Assembly: GCF_000621625.1 (NCBI RefSeq)
Contig: NZ_JHXV01000009.1
Location: forward strand, 72,999 to 136,998
DNA length: 64,000 nucleotides
Direction: 5' to 3'
Source: Crocinitomix catalasitica ATCC 23190
GTDB taxonomy: Bacteria; Bacteroidota; Bacteroidia; Flavobacteriales_D; Crocinitomicaceae
This document shows, piece by piece, positions 22,630-31,930 of the stretch. The number at the start of each line of letters is the position of its first letter. Positions within the stretch are counted from its first letter, which is position 1. The translations under genes were made by a program, and so were the position numbers. The notes beneath the pieces were generated by a model that ran no database searches, was not told the DNA's origin, and saw only the letters and a list, made by a program, of their open reading frames with translations.

Positions 22630-23398
22630 CCTCAGCTTCTTTTACAAGTGTATCAATCATTGCCAATTTAGCGGTAAGATATTGTATATACGCTGCCCTC
22701 ATTTGGTCGGGCGTAAATTCAATAGAATCGTCCAATAACCAATCTTCAGGAACCGTATTCACAATTGCTTCAATTTTTGAGGCGGTGAATAAGGTATTTA
22801 TCTCTTTCGCAGCTTCCTTTAATTCGGTTGATTGCTTTAAAAGTACGTGGTCTTTAATCATTGGAAATGTTCGGGTGAGATGATTCTGCCATGTTTCCCA
22901 ATTGTGGTGAAAATAGCAACTTGCTCCATTGTCAATCACCCATAATTCGTTATGCCAATTCAATAAGTTGGTATTCTTAACCGTCCGATCGATATTACTT
23001 ATAATACTATCAAGCAAAACAATTTTCGAAGCTATTTTTGGATCGACTTTCGTCACTAAAGGATCGTAAGTGATTGCTCCAGACAAAAAATGTAAACCCA
23101 AATTCAAACCAACACTAAAGTCGAGTAGATCTTGAATTTCTTCGTCAGCTTCAGTTGCACCGAATGAATTATCAAGATTCATAAAAACCAATTCCGGCAT
23201 ATTCAACCCGAGTAATCGAGCTAATTCACCACCAAGGAATTCGGCGATTAATGCCTTTTTTCCTTGACCGGCACCTCTAAATTTTAAGACATACATAAAA
23301 CCATCATCCGCCTTCACAATAGCCGGCATCGATCCGCCTTCACGGAGTGGTTTTATATACTGAACAACATTTACTGTTCGGATATCAATTGAATTCAT
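22619..23398 (-). CDS. HipA-like protein kinase
   Basis: 259 residues, a compact HipA/PI3-4-kinase-like fold without the N-terminal HipA-1 domain. Seen: glycine-containing loop and ATP-lysine MYVLKFRGAGQGKKALIAEF (K in VLKF), catalytic-loop-like NIDRTVKNTNLL and metal-site WVIDNGASCYFHH. Canonical HipA phosphorylates glutamyl-tRNA synthetase; the target of this small family is unknown. First gene of the operon with DUF3037 (11-bp overlap), DUF4180, an exported protein and an RluA-type N-domain. No HipB-like antitoxin is present. Confidence 0.85.
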   Translation of the reverse strand: MNSIDIRTVNVVQYIKPLREGGSMPAIVKADDGFMYVLKFRGAGQGKKALIAEFLGGELARLLGLNMPELVFMNLDNSFGATEADEEIQDLLDFSVGLNLGLHFLSGAITYDPLVTKVDPKIASKIVLLDSIISNIDRTVKNTNLLNWHNELWVIDNGASCYFHHNWETWQNHLTRTFPMIKDHVLLKQSTELKEAAKEINTLFTASKIEAIVNTVPEDWLLDDSIEFTPDQMRAAYIQYLTAKLAMIDTLVKEAEDAG

Positions 23399-23479
23399 GA
23401 AAGCGAAGTTAGAAAAACTTGAATTGTTAATGGCTAATCCGACCTTTTTAAATTGATAAAGACTGATTAAAATGATGAA

Positions 23480-23881
23480 TTATCCCATATAAGACTGCAA
23501 AATAATCGTTGCGCTAATCTCGTCGACTAAGGCCTTATTTTGTCTCTTCTTCTTACTTAAACCACCGTCAATCATCGCTTGAAAAGCCATTTTAGATGTA
23601 AAACGCTCATCAATCATGTGAATAGGTTTACCAAAAGTTTCTTTTAGTTTATTTTTTAAAGCCTCAACTGCAGCAGTAGAATCCGTTGCTGTTCCATCTA
23701 ACTTTTTGGGGTCCCCTAAAATTATGGCCTCTACTTGATGTTTTGAAAAATACTCATGTAAAAACTTAAACAATTGCGGCGTATCAACAGTTGTCAATCC
23801 TGAAGCAATAATTTGACTGTCATCTGTAACTGCAATTCCAGTTCTTTTTGATCCGTAATCTAAAGCAATTAATTGTGCCAT
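23480..23881 (-). CDS. ruvX: Putative pre-16S rRNA nuclease / Holliday junction resolvase RuvX (YqgF)
   Basis: 133 residues, normal length. RNase H-like fold with active-site aspartate D8 in LIALDYGSKRTGIAVTDD, the IILGDPKKLDGTATDST block, MIDERFTSKMA and the late acidic site ALVDEISATIILQSYM. YqgF/RuvX trims the 5' end of 16S rRNA in E. coli and was named from its resemblance to RuvC. It follows the NhaC-type gene's start by 7 bp upstream on the same strand, so it is probably translated from the same message. Confidence 0.93.
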   Translation of the reverse strand: MAQLIALDYGSKRTGIAVTDDSQIIASGLTTVDTPQLFKFLHEYFSKHQVEAIILGDPKKLDGTATDSTAAVEALKNKLKETFGKPIHMIDERFTSKMAFQAMIDGGLSKKKRQNKALVDEISATIILQSYMG

Positions 23882-23888
23882 AACTTTT

Positions 23889-25889
23889 TTAATTTAACGC
23901 ATTATTATCGCTTGGTTTTCCAAACAATTCGATGACTAAAACAATTGCAATTCCACCTAGCAACATACCCAATAAAGGATGTAGGCCTAGGGCGGATAAT
24001 ATTGTGCCCATAACCACCGAAATTAATCCAACAGTTAAAGCATAAGGGATCTGAGTACGAACATGGTCAATATGATTACTCCCACTCGCCAAAGACGATA
24101 AAATAGTAGTATCTGAAATCGGCGAACAATGATCACCTAATACAGCACCGGCGAGAACTGCGCTGACAGTATTGTAAAATAACGCCATTGCATCTGCATA
24201 TTCGTAAGCATAAGTATCTGAAGTAGCTATTGCCCATGCTGCAGGAAGAATAATAGGATATACCAAAGCCATTGTCGACCATGACGAGCCCGTTGAGAAC
24301 GCAACTACAGCCGCCAGAATAAATGTGATTGCAGGAATCAACCAAGGAGAAATAGAATCACCTATTAAGCCTGTTAAAAATTCTGCTGTATGCATATCTT
24401 CCGTAACAGAAGCTAAAGCCCAAGCTAGGATAAGAATTAATATTGCCGAAATCATCGTTTTGAATCCAGAAACAGCTGTATTAACAGTCTCTTCTAATTT
24501 CATGATGCGTTGACCAACCGTTAAGAAAATGGCAAATACAAGTGCAGATAATGATGACCATAATAGAGCAGCATAAGAATCTGACGCTCCAATCAAGGTG
24601 CCTAATTTTCTAGTAAAACTATCCGGACTTCCATCCAGTAAAGACATATTGCTCCATGTATCACCCCAACTATTCAAATTCAATTCTGGATGGCCTCCTA
24701 ATAATTCGTTCTTTAACGAATCAAATCCAGTAAACATCAAACCTAACATCGTTCCAAATACAATTATGCCAACAGGAATCACGGCATTAAAAGCGCGATA
24801 TTTAATTCCACTTACAGGTTTTAAATCTTCAATCTCCGTTAAATCGGCATTGTTCACTTCTGGATTTATTACTTCACCAATACGAGCGCGGCGTTCGGCT
24901 TTAAGCATAGGACCGAAATCTTTCTGTCGGATGATTAAATAGAAGACAAAAAACAAAGTTAAAATTGGATAAAAAGAATAAACCAAACTATTTAAAAAGA
25001 TCGAATAAACGCCTTCAGATATCACCTCACCATTTGCATTAATCCCTTCTACTCCACTTGCTATATAACCTAGTTCAGCTCCAATCCAAGTTGTAACAAA
25101 AGCGATTGCCGAAACAGGCGCTGCAGTAGAATCGACGATATATGCCAATTTCTCACGAGATATTTTTAAACGGTCTGTTACTGGTCGCATTGTATTTCCG
25201 ACAACAAGCGTATTGGCATAATCATCAAAAAAGATCGCTAATCCTAAACACCAGGTAGCCAATTGTCCGTTGCGAACAGTATTTGCATATTTAGTGATCC
25301 TGTTTACAATTCCTTGCATCCCACCATTCCTAGAAATAATCGCAACTATTCCTCCAATTAATATAGAGAAAACGATGACACTTAAATGTCCAGAATCGTT
25401 CAAAGCGCCAATAATATATGTATCAATTACTGTAAAGAAACCAGAAAATATTCCAATAAAACCATCTGCATAAAAACCTATTATAGCCGAACCAATGAAG
25501 ATTCCTGAAATCAATGAAAAAACAACTTCTTTGAAGATTAAAGCTAAAAATATGGCAATTAATGGAGGCAAAATCGAAGTCCACAAAGGAATCACACTTG
25601 TTGGTTTTCCGATTGTTTCAACCTGATCGAATACAATTCCCTCATCACTAAAGAAAGTTGGTTCGATCATGTAAGCGCCGTCAACTTCAACGATAGCCAG
25701 TGTATCAAAATGATTTCCGTTTCTTAATTGGATGAAAGACGTGGTATTTTCAGTCGGTAAAACATCAAAATAAACAGCTGCTTTCGTTCCATCGAAGGCA
25801 ATATCAGGAAACGTTAATTCAATCGCTTGCGCATGCGCATTTCCAAGAGAAAAGATTGAGATCAATAACGTGAATAATAAATTACGCAT
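23889..25889 (-). CDS. NhaC-family Na+/H+ antiporter with N-terminal exported domain
   Basis: 666 residues. A signal peptide (LLFTLLISIFSLGNAHAQ) is followed by ~80 residues of predicted periplasmic beta structure (ELTFPDIAFDGTKAAVYFDVLP…), and only then by an NhaC antiporter body from about residue 100 (VIPLWTSILPPLIAIFLALIFKEVVFSLISGIF). The body has about 12 membrane helices and the NhaC-type motifs FDDYANTLVVGNTMRP, DSTAAPVSAIAF, GSSWSTMALVYPI and LGDHCSPISDTTILSS. It exchanges sodium for protons or carries small organic ions. The extra exported N-domain is not in classical NhaC. Confidence 0.88.
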   Translation of the reverse strand: MRNLLFTLLISIFSLGNAHAQAIELTFPDIAFDGTKAAVYFDVLPTENTTSFIQLRNGNHFDTLAIVEVDGAYMIEPTFFSDEGIVFDQVETIGKPTSVIPLWTSILPPLIAIFLALIFKEVVFSLISGIFIGSAIIGFYADGFIGIFSGFFTVIDTYIIGALNDSGHLSVIVFSILIGGIVAIISRNGGMQGIVNRITKYANTVRNGQLATWCLGLAIFFDDYANTLVVGNTMRPVTDRLKISREKLAYIVDSTAAPVSAIAFVTTWIGAELGYIASGVEGINANGEVISEGVYSIFLNSLVYSFYPILTLFFVFYLIIRQKDFGPMLKAERRARIGEVINPEVNNADLTEIEDLKPVSGIKYRAFNAVIPVGIIVFGTMLGLMFTGFDSLKNELLGGHPELNLNSWGDTWSNMSLLDGSPDSFTRKLGTLIGASDSYAALLWSSLSALVFAIFLTVGQRIMKLEETVNTAVSGFKTMISAILILILAWALASVTEDMHTAEFLTGLIGDSISPWLIPAITFILAAVVAFSTGSSWSTMALVYPIILPAAWAIATSDTYAYEYADAMALFYNTVSAVLAGAVLGDHCSPISDTTILSSLASGSNHIDHVRTQIPYALTVGLISVVMGTILSALGLHPLLGMLLGGIAIVLVIELFGKPSDNNALN

Positions 25890-25951
25890 GAAACAAAAAT
25901 ATAAAGTAATCTCGAATGCCGATCAAAACTTTTGATTTATGCAACATTTAT

Positions 25952-26551
25952 TTAATGACCTGCCGTAAATGCTGGTAAAAGAATATTATTAATAGAATCT
26001 TTTAATTCGGGTTTGATATAATGATCATTGATTTCTTCTACATCTGCAAGATCATATTTATCAACACTCCAAACGTGTTTGATTGCCACCACACCTATTT
26101 CAGGATCATCATAAGCGATCAATAAATCGTTATAACCCGATTTGGTTGTGCGCATTTCTAATAGATATCCGAGGTATTGATTGACAATTTTATATTTACC
26201 AAATACATTTTCAATCACCACAACCTGATGAACTGGCGCACCGAATAATCCTGGAACCATTTCAACAATGAAGCCACTTTCAAGACTTTTTTCTGGCTGA
26301 TATTTAAATATTCTAAAATTCTTTGCTTCACATAAAGGCAATCCTCTAGTAGAGTCTAACAGTGCACAGATTCGAAATTTCTCAAGGATATCTACAGCAA
26401 CCGAATCCAATTCTGGATATTCGTTATCCACCAATAAGGTTTCCGCTGGAAAAAGATCTTCAGTTGATACAGCATCTTCAGATTTGCCACTACAAGCAAT
26501 TAAAAAGATCGATAAAAATGAAACACTAAGAATTTTAAAGGTATTTTTCAT
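25952..26551 (-). CDS. Lipoprotein of unknown function
   Basis: 199 residues with a lipobox (FLIAC, C20). The mature part contains two cysteines in FRICALLDSTRGLPLCEAKNFRIFKY and a long strand-rich region (EKSLESGFIVEMVPGLFGAPVHQVVVIENVFGKYKIVNQYLGYL) that recalls Bacteroidota periplasmic pH/phosphatase-like or PepSY-like folds. No family assigned. Its start is 2 bp from the DUF2807 gene's stop, on the same strand, so they are likely one unit with two envelope proteins. Confidence 0.7.
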   Translation of the reverse strand: MKNTFKILSVSFLSIFLIACSGKSEDAVSTEDLFPAETLLVDNEYPELDSVAVDILEKFRICALLDSTRGLPLCEAKNFRIFKYQPEKSLESGFIVEMVPGLFGAPVHQVVVIENVFGKYKIVNQYLGYLLEMRTTKSGYNDLLIAYDDPEIGVVAIKHVWSVDKYDLADVEEINDHYIKPELKDSINNILLPAFTAGH

Positions 26552-26553
26552 TT

Positions 26554-27237
26554 TTATTTTAGCTTCGTTATTTTACCACCCAACTTGATGTCTTCAACTA
26601 TTTCTTCAGGATTACCTCTGTAATTGACAGAACCTCCAGTAATAATTTTAACATTTAATTTTTTATTCACTGAACATATAATTTCACCGCCAGCTTTAAC
26701 TTCTGCTAGGACATTATCTGCATTGACATCTATTGCACCAATGGTTCCTCCTGCAGCGATACGATAATCCGCTGAAGTTGTTTGTCCATCAATACCAATT
26801 GAACCACCTGCATTAATATTAACTTTTAAGGAAGTACATTCCACTTTCATATCCAGACGTCCACCAGATTCGCAAGTTGCAGAAATGATATCACCTGTTA
26901 AAACACCTTTAGCAAATACTTCTGCCCCTCTTTTAACAGTTACCGACCACAATTGGTTGTAATAAACTGTAATTTCAAGATTACGAGATTTATAATTATC
27001 GCCTTTAATTTTAATAATCAATTCACTGCCTTCAACTTCTGTGACAATTTTCTCATCTGCTAAATCGTCTTCTTTATTGTTTATTTTGACGTATTCTTTA
27101 TCGCTAGCGACTAATTTCACTTTATAATTACCAGAGATTAAGACTGAATTAAAAGCAGAAACTTCTCTTTCAAAACTTCCAGCAGTTGCGCCAAATGTAA
27201 TACATAATGTTAACAGGGTAAAGAATATATTTTTCAT
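26554..27237 (-). CDS. Head-GIN/DUF2807 auto-transporter adhesin-like protein
   Basis: 227 residues with signal peptide KNIFFTLLTLCITFGATAG. The rest is the DUF2807 pattern: REVSAFNSVLISGNYKVKLVA, then short strands with 'sgGridmk…' turns (SATCESGGRLDMKVECTSLKVNINAGGSIGIDG) that form a right-handed beta-helix, ending KLGGKITKL. DUF2807 proteins are common exported Bacteroidota proteins, often near sensory genes, with no proven role; cell-surface or periplasmic binding is inferred. It lies 16 bp after the HMG-CoA lyase gene on the same strand. Confidence 0.83.
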   Translation of the reverse strand: MKNIFFTLLTLCITFGATAGSFEREVSAFNSVLISGNYKVKLVASDKEYVKINNKEDDLADEKIVTEVEGSELIIKIKGDNYKSRNLEITVYYNQLWSVTVKRGAEVFAKGVLTGDIISATCESGGRLDMKVECTSLKVNINAGGSIGIDGQTTSADYRIAAGGTIGAIDVNADNVLAEVKAGGEIICSVNKKLNVKIITGGSVNYRGNPEEIVEDIKLGGKITKLK

Positions 27238-27253
27238 AAAATTTTATTTTTTA

Positions 27254-28099
27254 TTAAAAAACCAATTGTGCTTTTGCCAATGATTTTTCGAAAGCAATAT
27301 TATCAATATTTGTACCAATATTATTTTTATCAAAGTACATTTTCATACTTTCAGTTACCATATTTCCAGTCAAATCATCCGAAGCCATTGGGCAACCACC
27401 AAATCCGTTAATTGCGCCATCAAATCGTTTACAACCTGCCTTATAAGCAGCATCCACTTTCTCCCAAACCTTTTCAGGTGTTGAATGTAAATGTGCACCG
27501 AATTCGACATTTGGTAATGCTGGAATCAATCCTTCAAAAAGTTCTTTAATATTTTCAGGATTCGATACACCGATTGTATCAGACAGAGCAATAATTTCTA
27601 TTCCTAACTCACTGTGTAATTTAGTACTCCAATTTGCTGCTACTTCAAGATCCCATTCATCACCGTAAGGATTCCCAAATGCCATTGAGATATAGATGAC
27701 TAATTTTTTATTCTTTTGAATTGCCAAGTTTTGAATTTCTTCAACACGTGTTAAAGACTCTGCTATTGAAGCATTCGTATTCCTTTGTTGAAATGTCTCC
27801 GAGATAGAGAAAGGGTAACCTAGATAATCGATTCTATCAAAATTTAAAGCGTCAACAGCACCTCTTTTATTGGCAACAATAGCTAATAATTTCGATTTGG
27901 TATCCGTTGTTAAACCTGCTAAAACTTCTGCAGTATCTCTTAATTGGGGAATGGCTTTTGGAGAAACAAAACTTCCAAAGTCTATCGTATCAAAACCAAC
28001 CTCCAACAATTGATTGATATACTCAATTTTAGTTGCAGTTGGTATAAATTCGTGAATGCCTTGCATTGCATCCCTTGGACATTCAATTATTTTAATCAT
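27254..28099 (-). CDS. Hydroxymethylglutaryl-CoA lyase
   Basis: 281 residues, DRE-TIM metallolyase barrel. Seen: ECPRDAMQGIHEFIPTATKI at the N-terminus (catalytic R and D of the 'PRD' motif), FVSPKAIPQLRD, SDTIGVSNPENIKEL at ~165-180, the metal histidines in FGAHLHST, and the conserved cysteine loop GFGGCPMASDDLTGNMVTE. The enzyme splits HMG-CoA to acetoacetate and acetyl-CoA (leucine breakdown). The first residues (ECPRDAMQ rather than EVGPRDGLQ) are a Bacteroidota-type variant. Start overlaps the PyrD stop by one base (TAATG), so translation is coupled. Confidence 0.87.
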   Translation of the reverse strand: MIKIIECPRDAMQGIHEFIPTATKIEYINQLLEVGFDTIDFGSFVSPKAIPQLRDTAEVLAGLTTDTKSKLLAIVANKRGAVDALNFDRIDYLGYPFSISETFQQRNTNASIAESLTRVEEIQNLAIQKNKKLVIYISMAFGNPYGDEWDLEVAANWSTKLHSELGIEIIALSDTIGVSNPENIKELFEGLIPALPNVEFGAHLHSTPEKVWEKVDAAYKAGCKRFDGAINGFGGCPMASDDLTGNMVTESMKMYFDKNNIGTNIDNIAFEKSLAKAQLVF

Positions 28100-29136
28100 T
28101 ATTTTCTATTTTTCAGAATGGCTTTATTGATATCTCTCACCAATGCTGGACCTTCATAAATAAAGCCAGTGTATAATTGTACTAAATCAGCTCCAGCTTC
28201 TAATTTTTCAATCGCATCATCAGCAGAATGAATTCCACCTACTCCTATTATAACAAAACCTTTATTACTTTTTTCAGAAAGGTATCGAATCACTTTTGTA
28301 CTTTTCTCTCCGATCGGCTTACCGCTTAATCCCCCACTACCAATTGCATCTAATTCAGACTTAGAAGTAATTAATTCACTTCGGTCGACAGATGTATTAG
28401 AAGCAATTACACCTTCTATTTTAGATGAGAAAACGATGTCAATAATTTCATCCAATTGCCCATTATTTAAATCTGGTGCAATTTTTAATAAGATTGGTCG
28501 CTGAATTGTTTTTGTTTCGTTGATAGATTTTAATGTACTCAATAGATCAACTAAAAAATCACGATCTTGTAATTTCGCAGTATCGCCAACATTCGGACAA
28601 CTAACATTCACTACAAAATAATCAACGTAAGGGTGTAATTTTTCGAAATTCTCAATAAAATCTGGCTTTGATACATCATTAGGAGTCGCTGTATTTTTCC
28701 CAATATTCCCGCCTATAATTAATTTGGTAGATTTATTTTTAAGTCGTTTACTAATGACATCAACACCATCATTATTAAACCCCATTCGATTGATCAATCC
28801 CTGATCTTTCTTTAATCTGAAAAGTCTTTTCTTAGGATTGCCAATTTGCGGTTTTGGCGTTACTGTTCCAATTTCAACAAAACCGAATCCAAAATTCTCT
28901 AATTCGTTTATAATGAGTGCATTTTTATCAAATCCAGCAGCAATTCCAACAGGATTTTTAAATTTCAGTCCAAATACCTCTTTGGCTAAATTTGGATCAT
29001 TTACACTAAACTTTTTACGAATAATTGCACTTAACCCAGGAATCTTGGCAGACAATTGAATCATTTTAAACGTAAAGTGGTGAATCCTCTCTGGATCTAT
29101 TGAAAAAAGTAATGGTCGAATAACCCTTTTATACAT
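28099..29136 (-). CDS. pyrD: Quinone-dependent dihydroorotate dehydrogenase (class 2)
   Basis: 345 residues, membrane-associated class 2 DHODH for pyrimidine synthesis: oxidises dihydroorotate to orotate with quinone. Seen: N-terminal amphipathic helix region ([25 protein letters not shown]), [38 protein letters not shown] with the catalytic serine, LLKIAPDL, and the FMN-phosphate loops [10 protein letters not shown] and [12 protein letters not shown]. First gene of the operon with the HMG-CoA lyase and DUF2807 genes, an unusual neighbourhood. Confidence 0.95.
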   Translation of the reverse strand: MYKRVIRPLLFSIDPERIHHFTFKMIQLSAKIPGLSAIIRKKFSVNDPNLAKEVFGLKFKNPVGIAAGFDKNALIINELENFGFGFVEIGTVTPKPQIGNPKKRLFRLKKDQGLINRMGFNNDGVDVISKRLKNKSTKLIIGGNIGKNTATPNDVSKPDFIENFEKLHPYVDYFVVNVSCPNVGDTAKLQDRDFLVDLLSTLKSINETKTIQRPILLKIAPDLNNGQLDEIIDIVFSSKIEGVIASNTSVDRSELITSKSELDAIGSGGLSGKPIGEKSTKVIRYLSEKSNKGFVIIGVGGIHSADDAIEKLEAGADLVQLYTGFIYEGPALVRDINKAILKNRK

Positions 29137-29222
29137 GCGTTCAAAATTTCTACAAAGTTAATACTCAAATAGCAGAAAACAAGAAGATTTAATGAATATA
29201 ATTAAAGGAAAACAGATCTTAT

Positions 29223-30173
29223 TTAGAATCTGTATCTCCATTTTAATTTTTTAGTGCTTTTATCAGATAGGTTTCTGATGATTGAGATATTGAAAAACAT
29301 GTAACCATCATTATGATTTGCATCGCCTCTCAATTCACCTTCAGCAGTCCATGTTTTAAAAGTTCCATCAGACGGATCGGCAAAATATGCTGCAGTTGTA
29401 CCGTAAGCCGCTCGAATGGCGTCATTATCGTAATATTCACCACCGACATCATCTAAATAATCGGTAAAGGTTTGTGTATAACTCAATTCGAAAGACATTC
29501 TCCAAACACGATCGAAACCATATTTAAATCCAATTCCAAAAGGAATTCCAAAGCTCACGAATTTATAAGGCTCTACCGCGTCAGGTAAACCTTGACCTTC
29601 TGTATTTAAAGGACGTAAATTGGTCCAACCTCCATCCAAATTACCTTGAGGGATATAACCTAAAAACGAGATTCCAGAAAACAAATAAACAAGCGTATTT
29701 CTATTTTTATCACCTTTTAAATCAGGAATATCATATCTTGCTCCGTAATGCTCGTCTCTAAAAATCAATATTTCTAGCCGTTGTGACAATTCAAATAAAT
29801 GTGTTCGGAAGCTCAAATTTCTATTCCTTCTAAATGGGTCATTAGTATAAGCATCATCCCCTTTTAAAACGGCATATTGAAAAGTTGAAGTCGTCGCCAA
29901 CCAACTTGCCAATCTTCTTCTATAACCGAAATGACCTGAAGGCCGCGTTGTATTCCACTCAATATCAACAGGTGAGTAATGTGTCCCTGTTTTATCTAAA
30001 CCACCAAGATCTCCTAAAAAGTTAGAAATACCAATACCAAAAAGTAATTCACCTCTTTGCGTTTTCCAATGATCCGAACCCGTAAAGTTCGAATGTTGCG
30101 CATAAGTATTTATACCTAGCAAAAAGCTAAACACAACTAACATACACAACTTAAAATGGTTAAAATTCTTCAT
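29223..30173 (-). CDS. DUF6089/PorG-like outer-membrane protein
   Basis: I start at the ATG at 30173 (MKNFNHFKLCMLVVFSFLLGINTYAQ is a standard signal peptide); an in-frame start at 30206 adds 11 residues and blocks it. The mature ~290 residues look like an outer-membrane barrel: GELLFGIGISNFLGDLGGLD, HFGYRRRLASWLATTSTFQYAVLKGDDA, FVSFGIPFGIGFKYGF and MSFELSYTQTFTDYLDDVGGEYYDND. These are hallmarks of DUF6089, which includes PorG, an outer-membrane protein linked to the type IX secretion ring. That role is inferred for this copy. Confidence 0.82.
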   Translation of the reverse strand: MKNFNHFKLCMLVVFSFLLGINTYAQHSNFTGSDHWKTQRGELLFGIGISNFLGDLGGLDKTGTHYSPVDIEWNTTRPSGHFGYRRRLASWLATTSTFQYAVLKGDDAYTNDPFRRNRNLSFRTHLFELSQRLEILIFRDEHYGARYDIPDLKGDKNRNTLVYLFSGISFLGYIPQGNLDGGWTNLRPLNTEGQGLPDAVEPYKFVSFGIPFGIGFKYGFDRVWRMSFELSYTQTFTDYLDDVGGEYYDNDAIRAAYGTTAAYFADPSDGTFKTWTAEGELRGDANHNDGYMFFNISIIRNLSDKSTKKLKWRYRF

Positions 30174-30223
30174 ATCAAAGTACACGCAAAAATAATATAA
30201 AATCACAATATAGAAAGATGATC

Positions 30224-30243
30224 AGCGGATTTTTTAATCCGCT
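30224..30243. terminator. Perfect 8-bp hairpin AGCGGATT-tttt-AATCCGCT
   Basis: Perfect palindrome between the membrane-protein stop (30329) and the DUF6089 start (30173), on the minus-strand unit. There is no long T run after it, so it may be an attenuator, an RNA processing site or a weak terminator. Confidence 0.45.
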
Positions 30244-30328
30244 ACACCTTTGTAAATTATAATTTTAAGACCTGACGAACATTTAGTCCATTAGTTGTGT
30301 GAATACTATTTTTAGAAATCTAAATTAT

Positions 30329-31132
30329 TCAGTTCGCTAATACATAGCGTAATGGATTTAAACGAATTTCTAATCCGTCTTTAATCCTAGCTTTGATATT
30401 TTGGAAATAAATAGTTTCACCTTCTTCAACTTTAGCTATCGCTTTTTTCATTTCGTCATTTAATTGATTGTTCTCCGCTTCAAAAACCTCTCCGCCTAAA
30501 CCATCAATTAAATGCATTTCAAAATGAATAATACTGATATCCGCTACAGTTGTTATTCCTTTATTATCAAGCAATTCAGAGCGTGTAATTTTACCACCTA
30601 ACTTATTATGGATACGTGGCGCTAATTCCATCTCGTTAGCATCATAACTTTCTGTCAAACTTGTTTCAACAGCGAATTTAGGGGAAGTTTCTTGAATAAC
30701 TTCTTCCTTTTTTACTTTTGACTTGGCATTTGACACTTCTTTTTTGCTTAAAGTAGTTTTTTTATCATAGGATTTATTTTCTGTTTCATTACTTATTTCT
30801 GTGACCTCTTCATTTGCAATAGACAAATAGGATACGGTTTCTTCGGGCTCAACATTTACCAATTGCGCAAGTAGTGGCGGTGCGTCAGTTTGGATATTGA
30901 TTGCGGCCGTTTCAGGTAATCGAATTTGTTCGTCACTCGCATTAAAGGAGACGACTCCTCCGATTATCAAACTAACCGTGGCAATCCCGGAGGTGCCCAT
31001 AAACCAATACTGTTTGTAAAATGGTTTGGTGAGCACCGCGTGATTTCCAAGAACTTCACTAAAGTTTCTTCTCGCCATAATTTCCGAAGAATCAAGATGA
31101 GGGCGATCAATATTTATCTTTCTATTTTTCAT
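30329..31132 (-). CDS. Single-pass membrane protein with GldM-like C-terminal domain, probable anti-sigma partner
   Basis: 267 residues. A ~42-residue cytosolic N-terminus (KINIDRPHLDSSEIMARRNFSEVL) precedes one membrane helix (~44-64, FMGTSGIATVSLIIGGVVSF), then a Glu/Lys/Ser-rich linker and a C-terminal beta domain: IIHFEMHLIDGLGGEVFEA, then EEGETIYFQNIKARI and LEIRLNPLRYVLAN. That last block resembles the C-terminal domain of GldM/PorM ('G..vyFenIka…r.lnpi'), a type IX secretion/gliding core protein. The gene overlaps an ECF sigma gene by 11 bp, the usual layout for a sigma/anti-sigma pair. The pairing is inference. Confidence 0.68.
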   Translation of the reverse strand: MKNRKINIDRPHLDSSEIMARRNFSEVLGNHAVLTKPFYKQYWFMGTSGIATVSLIIGGVVSFNASDEQIRLPETAAINIQTDAPPLLAQLVNVEPEETVSYLSIANEEVTEISNETENKSYDKKTTLSKKEVSNAKSKVKKEEVIQETSPKFAVETSLTESYDANEMELAPRIHNKLGGKITRSELLDNKGITTVADISIIHFEMHLIDGLGGEVFEAENNQLNDEMKKAIAKVEEGETIYFQNIKARIKDGLEIRLNPLRYVLAN

Positions 31133-31733
31133 TCTCTATTTGATTAAATAGTTTTTTCATTTTCTTCAAAACGCGATGTGATTTAACTTTCGCGTTGTTT
31201 TCTGTTATCTCTAGTATTTCTCCAATTTCTCTAAACGATCTTTTTTCAAAATATCTCATTTCAATTAATTGCACCTCGTCATCATTCAATTCACCTATTA
31301 AGTGAATTAACATTTTTCGATCTTCATCAGTACCTGCTTCCTCCATTTCGTCGATCATATCAGCTAAATGTACAGTATCAATATTTACAGTTCTTTTCGC
31401 TTTTGAATCACGAAAAGATTGATACAATTCACTTTTTGCAATACGATACAACCACGAAGCAAAAGGCACGCCTCGATATTCGTACTTATGTATATTATTC
31501 AGCGCTTTAAGGAAGACTTGACTGGTTATGTCAAAAGCCATCTCCTTATCATCTATTCGCTGATAGATATATCTAAGTATCTGTTCGTAATACTTGTTAT
31601 AAAGTGGCTCAAAGCCACGAGGATCTTCTTTAGCATACTGAATCCATTTAAGTTCCTTCAACAGCTTATCCTCCGTATGGTGATAAATTGAGTTAGTAGG
31701 CATAGTTTTTTGTTTGGTTTTAATTTCTTGCAT
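31122..31733 (-). CDS. ECF-type RNA polymerase sigma factor
   Basis: 203 residues (or 193 from the ATG at 31703). Region 2 is seen in YAKEDPRGFEPLYNKYYEQILRYIYQRIDDKEMAFDITSQVFLKALNNIHKYEYRGVPFASWLYRIAKSE (residues ~38-110; cited for its pattern), and region 4 in LNDDEVQLIEMRYFEKRSFREIGEILEITENNAKVKSHRVLKKMKKLF near the end. Extracytoplasmic-function sigma factors direct RNA polymerase to a small regulon in response to an envelope signal. The following gene overlaps by 11 bp and encodes the likely membrane-bound regulator. A target regulon cannot be read here. Confidence 0.92.
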   Translation of the reverse strand: MQEIKTKQKTMPTNSIYHHTEDKLLKELKWIQYAKEDPRGFEPLYNKYYEQILRYIYQRIDDKEMAFDITSQVFLKALNNIHKYEYRGVPFASWLYRIAKSELYQSFRDSKAKRTVNIDTVHLADMIDEMEEAGTDEDRKMLIHLIGELNDDEVQLIEMRYFEKRSFREIGEILEITENNAKVKSHRVLKKMKKLFNQIENEK

Positions 31734-31930
31734 TTATATAACCGTTTTTCATGGAATGGTTACAAAAGATATAACAACATTGTTGCCACACTTATAAATC
31801 AACGTAAAATGTACGGAATTATTGTGTAGTAAACAACAAATAATAGTTCGCATTCTACGAATAAAAATCGAATTATTCTTTATTCATTATTGCGAGATTA
31901 AATATATGTAACAATCAAGATATTAGCACA

